Positions 7,584 through 16,589 of a stretch of 64,000 nucleotides of DNA are shown here, piece by piece; the first letter of the stretch is position 1; each line of letters begins with the position of its first letter. The notes under the pieces are model-generated. The model made no database searches. It saw only the letters and a program-made list of their open reading frames with translations, and was not told the origin of the DNA. The translations under genes were made by a program, and so were the position numbers. Source of the stretch: Oscillospiraceae bacterium. GTDB taxonomy: Bacteria > Bacillota > Clostridia > Monoglobales > WRAG01. Where the stretch lies: positions 1 through 64,000 of the forward strand of contig WRAG01000007.1 of NCBI GenBank assembly GCA_009780345.1. The letters are read 5' to 3'.

Positions 7584-8528
7584 CTAATTAGCCGCATAAA
7601 TAGTTATTCTGCCGCTGGTCGATGATAAATTGAACTGTGCCCCTGCGCCGCTGTGGGTGATAATAGGAATTTCGCTCGAAAACCTGCCCGATGTTATAGA
7701 ATAGCTAACGCTTATCGGCTCGATGTTCGGAACGGTTACCGCGATTCTGCCCGATGTTGCGTTGGCGTAAAGGCTTTCAGGCACGATTGTGCTTGCGATT
7801 TCAAGCCTGCCCGAAGTGCTTCGTGCGGTGACTTCGCCAAACGCGCCGGATAGATAATGTCTGCCTGACGTAGTTCGTGTGGTCAAATCTTGCGCGTTCG
7901 AGTCTCTGACCTCGATTCTGCCCGAAACGGTTCTTAAATTCGTGCTAAACGTGTTCGCGCCGTCAATTTCGATTCTGCCCGAAGTTGTGTTTACATATAA
8001 TTCATGCGCGTTTACCCGGTTTGCTTCAACTCTGCCCGAAGTTGTGTGTACATTAAGGCTTGTGGCGTTTAAGCCGCTGATATATATGCGACCCGACACC
8101 GTTTGAACCGAAAAATCGTCAAAATTTTCAAAATGTCGCGGAATAAGCACTTCCAAACGTTTCGACGGCATGTTCCAACCGCCGCCGCGGCTTTCGCTGA
8201 AGTTCACTCTGAGAGTGCCGTCTTGCGTGTTGATAATAAAGCGCTGATTGTCTCGAAGTTCCCGAATGCTAAATTCGGTAATCCGTATATCATTTCCGTC
8301 GTGGGGTTCTATTATAACTCTGCCCGATGTCCAGTCGATATACATCGAATCTATGCCGTCCACGGGAATGCTGCGAGTTGTTCTCTCCTCAAACTCTCCC
8401 CAACCGAATCCTATAAACCCGCCTTCAAGGTTTAACAACGGGCCGGTTATAAACCACGCAACAAGTCCGATAAGTACAACGGTCGTTATAATCCAACAGA
8501 TGATGGTAATAAATTTTGTTTTATTCAA
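7584..8528 (-). CDS. DUF4097 beta-helix membrane protein
   Basis: An N-terminal transmembrane helix (about residues 5-27) is followed by a long extracytoplasmic DUF4097 region. This part consists of roughly 20-residue beta-helix repeats carrying T-S-G-R-I/V/H/L at least eight times. Such proteins are typical third genes of padR operons that respond to envelope stress. I take TTG at 8528 as the start, with GAGG 8 bases before it; GTG 8537 is an alternative. The start overlaps or abuts the stop of the upstream gene, so translation is coupled. 314 residues. Confidence 0.85.
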   Translation of the reverse strand: MNKTKFITIICWIITTVVLIGLVAWFITGPLLNLEGGFIGFGWGEFEERTTRSIPVDGIDSMYIDWTSGRVIIEPHDGNDIRITEFSIRELRDNQRFIINTQDGTLRVNFSESRGGGWNMPSKRLEVLIPRHFENFDDFSVQTVSGRIYISGLNATSLNVHTTSGRVEANRVNAHELYVNTTSGRIEIDGANTFSTNLRTVSGRIEVRDSNAQDLTTRTTSGRHYLSGAFGEVTARSTSGRLEIASTIVPESLYANATSGRIAVTVPNIEPISVSYSITSGRFSSEIPIITHSGAGAQFNLSSTSGRITIYAAN

Positions 8529-8538
8529 TGGATTCACC

Positions 8539-9198
8539 TCACGATTTTTTCTTCGCTGATAAGAAAACATTAATCAGCGATTCGATTGCGCCGGCAATCA
8601 GGAAAATTATCCAAGTAATATGCCACGCATGCGTCCAAAAACTTACAATGATATATATTGCGGTAACGATTGTCCACAATGCCGAAGATATTGCTTTGCG
8701 CATTTGCTTGCGTTCGTGGGTTTCGTCCTGCCACTCGCGGAATTCTTCAACAACGGTGTCAGATTCTTTGTAATATTTCGGTTTTGTCATGCTGTTGTAA
8801 ATCAAAAGCCCCGTTGCGATAGCCACGATAACGAACATAATCACAACTCCGATTATGGGGTCATAGGTATCCGTAACCGCGCCGATAATAATAACCGGCA
8901 AAACACTAATTATATATAGCATTACCGCAATCGCGGTAAACATCGCCGATTTTCGTCGCGCCGCTTCGTCGGGCGGATTCTTTCCTTCGTTTTCCAGCTC
9001 TTTCAAAAGCATAGTAACGTCGCCGATTCCCGCAACGGCGATGTTAAACGCCGCTTCGGGTGGCTTGCCCTCTTGTAAAAGATCGCTGTACTTGTCTTGC
9101 AAATTTTGAATCATCTCTTCTTTTAGCTCGACGGATTTTTTAGTAACAGCCGCTTCCTCAAAAAGTCCGTCAACATATCTGCGTAATTTATCTTCCAT
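8539..9198 (-). CDS. Permease-prefix-domain membrane protein (DUF1700-like)
   Basis: The first 75 residues form the helical permease prefix domain (LRRYVDGLFEEAAVTKKSVELKEEM...FNIAVAGIGD). Two or three transmembrane pairs follow (about residues 85-130 and 165-210). It lies 3 bases after padR and before DUF4097, the standard three-gene arrangement of PadR-controlled envelope modules. The exact function of this family is not known. SD: GGAGGAAT just before ATG 9198. Confidence 0.85.
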   Translation of the reverse strand: MEDKLRRYVDGLFEEAAVTKKSVELKEEMIQNLQDKYSDLLQEGKPPEAAFNIAVAGIGDVTMLLKELENEGKNPPDEAARRKSAMFTAIAVMLYIISVLPVIIIGAVTDTYDPIIGVVIMFVIVAIATGLLIYNSMTKPKYYKESDTVVEEFREWQDETHERKQMRKAISSALWTIVTAIYIIVSFWTHAWHITWIIFLIAGAIESLINVFLSAKKKS

Positions 9199-9201
9199 TC
9201 G

Positions 9202-9534
9202 TTATTCCTCCGTTTTAATTAGATTTTCTATCATTTCTTTTGCCTTTTTCCACTCGCTTATAAGGCGTTTGTAATTGTCGCGTCCCGAATCGGTTATGCT
9301 GTAATACCTCCGCCGCGCGCCGGTTTGCTCGTCACCCCAGTAGGATGAGATGCAACCCGCGACCTCTAACCGCCGAAACGCCGTGTAAAGCGTTGCTTCC
9401 TTTAGTTCGTATTCCCCGCCGGTTTTTTGCTGTATGGATTTGTTGATTTCGTATCCATAGTTGTCGTGGCTCATAAGTTTGGCGAGAATAATCGTGTCGG
9501 TGTGACCTCGTATAAGGTCAGACGTAATAGACAT
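9202..9534 (-). CDS. PadR family transcriptional regulator
   Basis: A 110-residue winged-helix repressor. The start MSITSDLIRGHTDTIILAKL is the usual PadR opening, followed by YGYEINKSIQQKTGG, the TLYTAFRRLEVAG recognition helix and GARRRYYSITDSG. The SD GAAGGAGGTG lies 6 bases before ATG 9534; the frame is open further upstream but without an SD. It is the first gene of its operon and therefore probably represses it, sensing membrane or antibiotic stress as known for close relatives. Confidence 0.92.
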   Translation of the reverse strand: MSITSDLIRGHTDTIILAKLMSHDNYGYEINKSIQQKTGGEYELKEATLYTAFRRLEVAGCISSYWGDEQTGARRRYYSITDSGRDNYKRLISEWKKAKEMIENLIKTEE

Positions 9535-9627
9535 AATACACCTCCTTCGTCGCAACAACCTCACTTTGCTCGTTTTCGACGAAAAATGCGTCGCCGAAAA
9601 GTTCGCCTGTTTCGGTGTTGCTCCTCT

Positions 9628-9664
9628 TTCCCAAAACGTCCACGTTGTTGGGGCGTTTTGGGAA
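9628..9664. promoter_or_regulatory. Inverted repeat in the padR leader
   Basis: TTCCCAAAACG (9628-9638) and CGTTTTGGGAA (9654-9664) are perfect 11-bp arms around a 15-base loop. They lie just downstream of the padR promoter on the minus strand and could be an operator or a leader hairpin. Confidence 0.5.
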
Positions 9665-9685
9665 CCCTTTTATAATTTCTTGTAT

Positions 9686-9714
9686 ATAATATCATAACTT
9701 ACCTCGCCTGTCAA
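9686..9714 (-). promoter_or_regulatory. Promoter of the padR operon
   Basis: On the minus strand a consensus TTGACA (9714-9709), a 17-base spacer and TATTAT (9691-9686) are present. Confidence 0.8.
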
Positions 9715-9753
9715 GGTATATTTTGAAAAAAGATAAAAATTTTTTTATTTGAT

Positions 9754-9785
9754 TTAACAACTTGTTAACAATCTTGTGATATACT
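9754..9785 (+). promoter_or_regulatory. Phased TTAACAA boxes and promoter of the two-component operon
   Basis: TTAACAA occurs at 9754-9760 and 9765-9771, exactly 11 bp apart, and overlaps the expected -35 position. TATACT (9780-9785) follows the second box after 8 bases. The same geometry occurs at 12011-12053 before the next gene. This is the pattern of OmpR/PhoP-type binding and suggests autoregulation. About 180 bases of AT-rich untranslated leader follow to 9970. Confidence 0.6.
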
Positions 9786-9969
9786 TAGGATATGTCTTTA
9801 AAATAGCGATTATTAGATTTTTGAGTGAATTTTTTGTCCAAAAAGACAAAAATTTTGGCAATACTTGGTGTATTAACAACAATTTTTAACGCATTTGGGC
9901 AGAAAATTCGCCAAGAAAATAATGATTGATATTTTAAAGGCATATCCTAGTTCAAAAGAGGTGACAATT

Positions 9970-10626
9970 ATGGCGCGAATACTTATTGTGGAAGATGAAA
10001 AGGCGATTAATACGCTTATCAAGAAAAATCTTGAACTTGTCGGGCATACGTGCGTTTCGGTGTTTGACGGCGAGGCGGTTTTCGAAGAAATGGAGAAAAA
10101 CACTTTCGATTTGATTTTGCTTGATATCATGCTTCCAAAATTGCACGGGTTTCAAGTGATTCAAGAGATTATCGAAGATGTTCCGGTTATATTTTTAACG
10201 GCACGCGGCGCGGTTGCCGACAAAGTTCAAGGTCTGCGCCTCGGCGCGGACGATTATATCGTCAAACCGTTTGATATGATTGAATTGCAAACCAGAATAG
10301 AAACCGTTCTTCGCCGCTCGAATAAAGCGGACAAGGTATTCTCGCTATGCGACGCGAAGATAGATTTTTCAAGCAGGCAGGCGTTTTACAAAGACGAGCT
10401 TATCGATTTTTCGCCGCAAGAATTTTTGTTGATTGAATCGCTTATTAAAAATCGGAATATAGCTCTATCTCGCGACAAGTTGCTCGAAATCGCGTGGGGA
10501 TACGACTACGGCGGAGAAACAAGAACGGTTGATGTACATATTCATCGTATCCGCAAAAAGCTTGGCTGGGAAAACGTAATAAAAACGGTATACAAATTAG
10601 GCTATCGACTCGAGGTGAGGCAATAA
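9970..10626 (+). CDS. OmpR-family response regulator
   Basis: The 218-residue protein has a receiver domain with acidic residues E8/D9, phospho-acceptor Asp52 (LILLDIMLPK), the T in VIFLTARG and K in YIVKPF, followed by a winged-helix DNA-binding domain (ETRTVDVHIHRIRKKLG...VYKLGYRLE). The SD AGAGGTG precedes ATG 9970; an upstream frame to 9895 has no SD. The stop overlaps the histidine kinase start by one base, so the pair is translationally coupled. Its likely binding sites are the TTAACA-type boxes described around 9754 and 12011. Confidence 0.93.
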   Translation: MARILIVEDEKAINTLIKKNLELVGHTCVSVFDGEAVFEEMEKNTFDLILLDIMLPKLHGFQVIQEIIEDVPVIFLTARGAVADKVQGLRLGADDYIVKPFDMIELQTRIETVLRRSNKADKVFSLCDAKIDFSSRQAFYKDELIDFSPQEFLLIESLIKNRNIALSRDKLLEIAWGYDYGGETRTVDVHIHRIRKKLGWENVIKTVYKLGYRLEVRQ

Positions 10627-12014
10627 TGAGGATAAAAACGTTTATCGCCACTTATTTGCTATTCCTTTTTATACTGTTTCTAAGCGTCGGAATTGTTTCG
10701 GTATATTTAAATAACAGTCAGATAAATATGCTGAAAGAGAAAAGCGCGAGTCAATATCAAACCATTACCGCTTCTCTCGCGCGAGATATCACTATCTTGC
10801 AGAACAGGTATCAGCATAATATGAGGCAAGATATATTTTACGACGCGGTGGACACTCTTATAATCGGATACGCAAGATATTACCGCCGGCATAACGTTTA
10901 TATAAATATAACCGATTTGACATTGTCAGAGCGAGATCGTTCTTCACCGGGGTCGGAAGTTTCTTTTATTAATATAGATGACAGACGTTTTATTTACATT
11001 TCGGGCGCGCTGCCCTATCCCTTCGAGCATATTCTGCTGGAATACCGGCTTGATATAACCGAAAACATCGCGGATATGCGAAATATTCAAAATATTCTTT
11101 TACTTTCCGCGATTATATTCTCAATAATTGCCGCGTTTGCGCTATATTTTATTCTATCGTCTATTTTTAAGCCGTTAAGCGTTGTCGCTAAGGCTTCCGG
11201 CAATATCGCGGACGGGCAATTTTGCGAAAGAATTCACGTTAAAGGGAAAAACGAACTTGCGCAGGTTGCTTATGATTTCAACAGAATGGCGGAGAAAATC
11301 GAGAACCAAATATCATTTTTAGAGGAAGAGGCGGTAAACAAGCAACAGTTCGTTGACAATTTCGCCCACGAAATCCGAACTCCGCTTACGTCAATCTATG
11401 GTTACGCGGAATATTTGCAAAAAGCGACGTTGGACGAAAGGGAGATTATCGAATCCGCCGAATATATTATGAACGAAGCGAATCACATGAAAAATATCGC
11501 GAATTCACTACTGGAACTTGCGACATTGCGCCAATACGAGCCGGTTAAAAACGAAATTTCGATATCCAAACTATTCGACGATATAAGCCAAACAATGGAA
11601 AAATCCTTGCGAGATAAAGGCGCGCGGCTGATCTGCCGCAACGACGCCGATACTATATACGGACAGGAAGATTTGATTAGAAGTTTGCTGTTAAACCTAT
11701 GCGCCAACGCACTTAACGCCTGCGAACCGGACGCGGGGATAATTCAATTGGAAGCAAAAGAGTTGCCAACCGGAAAGGTTGCAATATCCGTCACCGACAA
11801 CGGTTGCGGAATTCCCGCTGACAGTCTTTCGAAGATTACAGAGCCGTTTTACCGTGTCGATAAATCAAGAAGCCGTGAATTTGGCGGCACGGGGTTGGGC
11901 TTGGCGCTTTGCAAGCAAATCGCCGAGGCGCACGGCGCCGAAATGAATGTAAATTCTAATGCAGACGCAGGAACGACGGTTACAATATCATTTGCGACAT
12001 TTACGACTTCTTAA
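10626..12014 (+). CDS. Sensor histidine kinase
   Basis: 462 residues with a transmembrane helix at about 5-27, an extracytoplasmic sensor domain, a second helix at about 152-175, HAMP, and the HisKA motif FAHEIRTPLTSIYGYAEYL with phospho-acceptor His248. The ATPase domain shows NLCANALNAC (N box), DNGCGIP and GGTGLGLALCKQIAEAHG. It is the partner of the response regulator directly upstream. The extracytoplasmic part gives no ligand clue. The stop codon is embedded in the first of three phased boxes upstream of the next gene. Confidence 0.93.
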   Translation: MRIKTFIATYLLFLFILFLSVGIVSVYLNNSQINMLKEKSASQYQTITASLARDITILQNRYQHNMRQDIFYDAVDTLIIGYARYYRRHNVYINITDLTLSERDRSSPGSEVSFINIDDRRFIYISGALPYPFEHILLEYRLDITENIADMRNIQNILLLSAIIFSIIAAFALYFILSSIFKPLSVVAKASGNIADGQFCERIHVKGKNELAQVAYDFNRMAEKIENQISFLEEEAVNKQQFVDNFAHEIRTPLTSIYGYAEYLQKATLDEREIIESAEYIMNEANHMKNIANSLLELATLRQYEPVKNEISISKLFDDISQTMEKSLRDKGARLICRNDADTIYGQEDLIRSLLLNLCANALNACEPDAGIIQLEAKELPTGKVAISVTDNGCGIPADSLSKITEPFYRVDKSRSREFGGTGLGLALCKQIAEAHGAEMNVNSNADAGTTVTISFATFTTS

Positions 12015-12053
12015 CAAGTGAATAATAACTTCATAACAATTGGTTAGTATAAT
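12011..12053 (+). promoter_or_regulatory. Three phased TTAACAA-like boxes and promoter
   Basis: TTAACAA (12011-12017), ATAATAA (12022-12028) and ATAACAA (12033-12039) repeat every 11 bp. TATAAT (12048-12053) follows the last box after 8 bases, the same distance as at the promoter of the two-component operon. The PepSY-like gene is therefore a likely target of this response regulator. Confidence 0.6.
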
Positions 12054-12109
12054 CGTATTTGTGAGGTGCACAAGTCACAAAAATTTTTAAATCGAAAGGA
12101 AGATGAATT

Positions 12110-13228
12110 ATGGAAAAAACGAAAACAAAAATCAGCGACATTTTGAAAGTGGGAGCCGCGGCGGCTTTAACCATCGCGCTGTTTAGCGCATCGCTTGTAG
12201 GAGTTAACAATTTAGCTCTTGCTTTCTCAACCGGCGGAACCGAAACGTTGCCCGCAATCGCGGCGGCGGAAATTCCCGAAAACGTGCCGTCAGCAGATTT
12301 TGTGGCGCCGAATTTGACACTGATTGAGTGTCGGTGGCAAAGAGAGAGCGGTGTTGTTGCGCCCGAAAGTGCGATATCCAGAGAAGAAGCGGCTCAAATA
12401 GGCGCGCAGTATATTTGGGACGTATTCGGCGCAAGTATTGACGGAATGTATGTTCAAATGAGCTATTCTGACTGGGAAAGCAGTTCAAGAACTCAATGGA
12501 GCGGGTTGGTAGGCAGTTCGCCGGAGGCGTTTGACTTTGAAAGCGAAAACTGGGGATGGTCATTCTCTTTTGCGATTGACGCGGTAACGGGCGAGCGAAT
12601 CGATATCGACACCGGTGTTGGGTTCAGAAGGCATTGGACTGACGATATGGATATGGACACGATGATGGCGTTCCGTATGGCAATAGTGGAGTCAGGCTTC
12701 TTTGAAAAGAGCGCGTCTGAAATGATGGAGTTTGTAGGACTATCAAACGAAGAGCTTGAAGCGTATACCCAAAAAGCGTTGGATTTGGCGCAAAGACATT
12801 TTAACAATTCAGAAGTGGTGGATATCCAAGTTGGTATAGATTTTGGTTTCGGACTTCGCACCGAAAGCCACAAATCATACGTAATTACAACGCCTGAACT
12901 TAACGACGACGGAAGTATCGGGTTTGCATTCAGCGCGATTCAATTTACGGCTACCGACGATACCGGACGTGAAGCGCATATTACGATTCCCTCAGCGTCA
13001 GCAAATTACGTAAGAACCGAAGTAAGAACGCAGCATAACGATATTATCCCGAATTGGAATTACTATCGTTCATACTCTACTGTTCGCATAGGGACGGAAG
13101 ACGGTAGCGATAGAGTTATTATAAATGGCGACGATTCGGTTGATATAAGAGTAGTGCGCCGCGAAGTTGTAGTAGATGGTGCCTATAGCGTTTATACAGG
13201 CACGATGATAGTAGAGGACCGCAGATAA
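12110..13228 (+). CDS. Secreted PepSY-like protein
   Basis: A signal peptide (residues 1-40, hydrophobic LTIALFSASLVGV) is followed by a region resembling PepSY/YpeB-like domains: SREEAAQIGAQYIWDVFG near residue 88 and WSFSFAIDAVTGERID near 148. The remainder is acidic and beta-rich and has no recognised motif. The SD GAAAGGAAG precedes ATG 12110. It stands alone between the histidine kinase and a terminator. Its promoter carries the same boxes as the two-component operon, so it is probably an envelope target or accessory sensor of that system. Confidence 0.7.
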   Translation: MEKTKTKISDILKVGAAAALTIALFSASLVGVNNLALAFSTGGTETLPAIAAAEIPENVPSADFVAPNLTLIECRWQRESGVVAPESAISREEAAQIGAQYIWDVFGASIDGMYVQMSYSDWESSSRTQWSGLVGSSPEAFDFESENWGWSFSFAIDAVTGERIDIDTGVGFRRHWTDDMDMDTMMAFRMAIVESGFFEKSASEMMEFVGLSNEELEAYTQKALDLAQRHFNNSEVVDIQVGIDFGFGLRTESHKSYVITTPELNDDGSIGFAFSAIQFTATDDTGREAHITIPSASANYVRTEVRTQHNDIIPNWNYYRSYSTVRIGTEDGSDRVIINGDDSVDIRVVRREVVVDGAYSVYTGTMIVEDRR

Positions 13229-13273
13229 GATTTACACTTCATTTAATTTCAAGATTGCATAGGGTGTGTCTTT

Positions 13274-13309
13274 AAAAAACGATATTTCTGAATGAAATAT
13301 CGTTTTTTT
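13274..13309 (+). terminator. Terminator after the PepSY-like gene
   Basis: AAAAAACGATATTTC pairs with GAAATATCGTTTTTT around a 5-base loop, followed by T residues. It begins inside a GGGTGTGTCTTTAAAA motif that also occurs near 9788 and 49854. Confidence 0.85.
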
Positions 13310-13349
13310 CTATATATTTTTAAATATATTCGTGTTTTTGCGAAAAATC

Positions 13350-13378
13350 TTGTATTTTGGCAACGGATGTGATAAAAT
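13350..13378 (+). promoter_or_regulatory. Promoter of the YdjG-like gene
   Basis: TTGTAT (13350-13355), a 17-base spacer and TAAAAT (13373-13378) precede the SD and ATG 13419. Confidence 0.6.
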
Positions 13379-13418
13379 AAAGTGATAAATGTCATTAACA
13401 AACAAGGGGGATAGCCCA

Positions 13419-14732
13419 ATGAGTGAAAAAACTATGCAGGAAAAACGCTGCGCCGGTTGCGGCGGGCAGATGCAGTTTAATCCGGAAGCGCAAATGCTTT
13501 TGTGCGCCGCTTGCGGAGAGGCTGACCAAAAGTCTGTTGCCGCGGCAGAGGCGGCGATAAACGCAACACTTAATTGCCCGAACTGCGGCGCGGAACTTGA
13601 ACATATCACCGGAAGCCGGCAATCTAAGTGCGACTCTTGCGACAGCGTGTTCAACATACTAAGTGAGGGCGAGGATTGCGAACTGACCGGTGAAATTCCG
13701 GAGAATCATAAGTTTATCGCGCCGTTTACGGTAAGCGAGCAACAATATCAAAAAGGGATGATTTCTTGGCTTGCGAACGAGAAATTTACGCCCGCCGACG
13801 TATTCGAGAAAATGGCGATAATCCGCTCGGAAGGCTGTTACATACCGCATTATTACTGTGTCGCGAATTATAAGGTGAACTGGACGGCGTCAATCGGATA
13901 CGACAGGATTGAAACGTTTGTTGTGCGCACCAAAAACGGAATGGTGACACGAACAAGGGTTGTAACCGACTGGTTTCCGCATTCGTCGGTCGCGTCGGGA
14001 ACGGTGACCAACCTAATCGAGGCGACGCACCATATGGCGCAATCGCGCGAGAAAAGCGGCGCGGCAAACTGCAAAGACCTCAAGCGAGGAATTCGGGAAA
14101 GTTCGTTCGGCTTGGTTGATGGGGGGAACTTTGTGGAGATCGACAGGAAACAAAGTTTCGATCCTAAGTTTACCGCCGGATTTACCGTGCTTCCTTGCGA
14201 CGAACCGTCGAATAAGGCTTATGATAAGGCGGTAATCGACGCGGGAATTCGCAGTCAGATTACGGCAATCGCGCCGGGCGATCGGATTCGCAATCTTCAA
14301 TATCACGGCGATATTATCCCGGATATTTTCTTGGTTTACCGTCCGAATTGGGTGACGTTATATACATATGGCGACAAAGTTTGCTTCAGCGCGTGCGACG
14401 GAACGAACGATTCGAGACATTTCGGAACGCGCCCGGTTTGTAAGGATACGAAAAAGCGGGTTCGCAGATGGTTTATGGGGTTTGGATTGGCGGCGCTGCT
14501 TGCAATGATTATGTGGCTGCTAAGATACTTTATGGCTGGCGACGAAACGATTGAATTGTTAGCTATGTTGTCTTTGATTCCCGCGGGCGCGGTGGGGCTT
14601 ACGGCGATTATCGTTCGCGGCGTAAGCATAAGCCGCGGCAGAAAAGCGCTGGGCAGTCAGTTAGACCGATATCTCGGAAATACCAGCGAAATTTTCGGCA
14701 GACGATCTGCGAAAGCGGATCCGACGCTGTGA
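13419..14732 (+). CDS. TFIIB-type zinc-ribbon membrane protein, YdjG-like
   Basis: The 437-residue protein starts with two zinc ribbons (CAGCGGQMQF...LCAACGE and CPNCGAELE...CDSCDS), a large soluble middle region and two transmembrane helices near residues 360-410. This layout and the neighbouring SPFH gene match Bacillus subtilis YdjG and YdjI, which recruit a PspA protein to the membrane under stress; YdjF (PspA) and YdjH are not seen here. SD AAGGGGGA lies 8 bases before ATG 13419. The stop codon is inside an 11-bp inverted repeat (14727-14753). Confidence 0.7.
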   Translation: MSEKTMQEKRCAGCGGQMQFNPEAQMLLCAACGEADQKSVAAAEAAINATLNCPNCGAELEHITGSRQSKCDSCDSVFNILSEGEDCELTGEIPENHKFIAPFTVSEQQYQKGMISWLANEKFTPADVFEKMAIIRSEGCYIPHYYCVANYKVNWTASIGYDRIETFVVRTKNGMVTRTRVVTDWFPHSSVASGTVTNLIEATHHMAQSREKSGAANCKDLKRGIRESSFGLVDGGNFVEIDRKQSFDPKFTAGFTVLPCDEPSNKAYDKAVIDAGIRSQITAIAPGDRIRNLQYHGDIIPDIFLVYRPNWVTLYTYGDKVCFSACDGTNDSRHFGTRPVCKDTKKRVRRWFMGFGLAALLAMIMWLLRYFMAGDETIELLAMLSLIPAGAVGLTAIIVRGVSISRGRKALGSQLDRYLGNTSEIFGRRSAKADPTL

Positions 14733-14753
14733 AAACGTTTCACGTTTTCACAG
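14727..14753 (+). terminator. Stem-loop enclosing the stop codon of the YdjG-like gene
   Basis: CTGTGAAAACG and CGTTTTCACAG are perfect arms around a 5-base loop and the TGA at 14730-14732 lies in the left arm. There is no T tract, so its terminator role is uncertain. Confidence 0.4.
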
Positions 14754-15259
14754 CGAGGTTGCGCCCTGCGGGCGCGGGCTTAAGGCGCAACGCGCCTTAG
14801 ACCGGTTTTGCGCGGTCGCGCGCGGCGAGTCAAGGACCAGTCCTTGACAATCCAGCAAACTTTTGCGCGCCAAAAGTTTGATCAAAAGCACCGCGCTCAT
14901 GCACGTGCTCAAAAAACGAGCACACATGGCGCGGAAGCGAGTGCGATCAGTTCGCCTCTAACCAAATAACATCTCGCGCTTTTAGGCGCGGGTCGGTCTC
15001 GAATGGGCGCGGCGTTTTATCTTGCTAGTCTTTCCGCGAATGCGGTTCGCTAACCCAGCTTTTTCGTCGCCGGCTTTGGCGCAAATCGCCGCTTTTTGGC
15101 GTTTGCGTCCATAGGCGACCGGGATTGGTAAGGGCAGAGCCCTTACCGCCCGTCCGGCAGGACATAAGCCCGCCGCCTCAGCGGCAAAAATTGTTTTTAG
15201 AGCAAAGCTCTAAAAACCTGCGCCATAGGCGCAAACCCTAACAAAATTTGATATTTTAA
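14754..15259. repeat. Mosaic intergenic repeat block 2 (plus orientation)
   Basis: Successive modules: GCGCCCTGCGGGCGC, AAGGCGCAACGCGCCTT, TCAAGGACCAGTCCTTGA, AAACTTTTGCGCGCCAAAAG, the ATGCACGTGC segment, GCGAATGCGGTTCGC, GCCGGCTTTGGCGC, ATAGGCGACCGGGATTGG, AAGGGCAGAGCCCTT and TTTAGAGCAAAGCTCTAAA. Nearly all are short inverted repeats. The end CCCTAACAAAATTTGATATT is shared exactly with block 5. No gene is visible. Confidence 0.8.
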
Positions 15260-15281
15260 GAAAAATAAGGAGGAAATAAAA

Positions 15282-16574
15282 ATGGGACTAATCAGAGCAG
15301 CTACAGGCGCCGTAGGCGGAGTTTTAGCCGATCAATGGAAAGAATATTTCTACTGCGAATCGATCGCGGCAGATGTTTTGGTGGTTAAAGGGCAGCATCG
15401 CGTAAACCCGCGTTCCGCAAACACGAAAGGAACCGAAAACATTATCTCAAACGGTTCTATTGTCGCGGTTGCGGACGGACAGGCGATGATAATCGTGGAA
15501 CAAGGAAAAGTTGTGGAATTCTGCGCCGACCCGGGCGAGTTTGTTTGGGATTCATCAACCGAGCCAAGCATTTTCCACGGGCCGTTAGGGCAAAACATTG
15601 TCGCGACGTTTAAAAATATCGGCAAGCGTTTCACTTTCGGCGGGCAAGCGCCGATGGACCAGCGGGTGTATTACTTTAATCTAAAGGAAATTACCGGAAA
15701 CAAGTACGGAACGCCAAACCCGATTCCGTTTCGCGTGGTTGATACGAATATCGGACTTGACATCGATATTTCCATTCGTTGCAACGGAAAGTATTCGTAT
15801 AGATTGACCGACCCGATTTTATTTTACGCGAATGTTTCGGGAAATGTCGCGCAAGCATATCGCCGCGACGAAATTGACGCGCAATTAAAAGCCGAGCTTT
15901 TAACCGCGCTTCAACCGGCATTCGCGAAAATCAGCGCGGCGGGCGTTCGATACAGCGCGTTGCCCGGGCATACGGAAGAAATTTCGGCGGCGTTAAACGA
16001 AGCTTTGACCGAAAAATGGACAGAATTGCGCGGAATATCTATTTCGTCGTTTAGCATAAAAAGCGTTAGCGCGTCGTCGGAAGACGAGCAAATGATTAAA
16101 GAATTACAGCGTAAAGCGGTAATGCGCGACCCCGGAATGGCGGGCGCGACGCTTGTTACGGCGCAAGCCGACGCTATGCGCAACGCCGCGGGGAATGAGG
16201 GCGGCGCGATGATGGGATTCCTTGGAATGAATGCCGCGATGAATGCCGGCGGCGGCGCGAACGCAGGCGCGTTCTTTGACATGGCGCAGCAGCAACCGCA
16301 ACAACAGCCGCAACAACCGCCGCAACAAGCTGCGGGCGCTCCCGCTGCGGGTTGGGCTTGCGAATGTGGTGTGACGAACAGCGGAAAATTCTGCTCTGAT
16401 TGTGGGAAACCGCAACCCGCGCCGGCTGAAACGTGGAAATGTCCGTGCGGAGCCGATGTGGGCGGGCGATTCTGCGGCGAATGCGGAACTGCGAAACCGG
16501 AAAATTGGACTTGCGCGTGCGGCGCGTCGAACGGTGGCAGATTTTGCTCGGAATGTGGTAAACCAAAGGCGTAA
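15282..16574 (+). CDS. SPFH-domain protein with C-terminal zinc ribbons (YdjI-like)
   Basis: The 430-residue protein has the YdjI/virion-core-type SPFH domain from residue 1 to about 290 (MGLIRAATGAVGGVLADQWKEYF start, then DNIGLDIDISIRCNGKYSYR-like strands). A Gln/Pro-rich linker near 330-350 leads to three consecutive zinc ribbons (CECGVTNSGKFCSDCG, CPCGADVGGRFCGECG, CACGASNGGRFCSECG). SD AAGGAGG precedes ATG 15282. With the zinc-ribbon gene upstream it probably forms a membrane-associated stress complex. Confidence 0.85.
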   Translation: MGLIRAATGAVGGVLADQWKEYFYCESIAADVLVVKGQHRVNPRSANTKGTENIISNGSIVAVADGQAMIIVEQGKVVEFCADPGEFVWDSSTEPSIFHGPLGQNIVATFKNIGKRFTFGGQAPMDQRVYYFNLKEITGNKYGTPNPIPFRVVDTNIGLDIDISIRCNGKYSYRLTDPILFYANVSGNVAQAYRRDEIDAQLKAELLTALQPAFAKISAAGVRYSALPGHTEEISAALNEALTEKWTELRGISISSFSIKSVSASSEDEQMIKELQRKAVMRDPGMAGATLVTAQADAMRNAAGNEGGAMMGFLGMNAAMNAGGGANAGAFFDMAQQQPQQQPQQPPQQAAGAPAAGWACECGVTNSGKFCSDCGKPQPAPAETWKCPCGADVGGRFCGECGTAKPENWTCACGASNGGRFCSECGKPKA

Positions 16575-16589
16575 AGAGAGGGAATTTTG

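Noticed and set aside
7195-7587. 130-codon plus-strand frame (and similar frames in other repeat blocks)
   Set aside because: It runs through hairpin repeat modules, has no SD, and its residues follow from GC-rich palindromes rather than protein-like composition.
9895-9969. Upstream start of the response regulator (MGRKF...)
   Set aside because: The family begins ARILIVEDE; ATG 9970 has the SD, the earlier start does not.
12204-12563. 119-codon minus-strand frame in the PepSY-like gene
   Set aside because: Shadow of the sense frame; Arg/Pro-rich composition and no SD.
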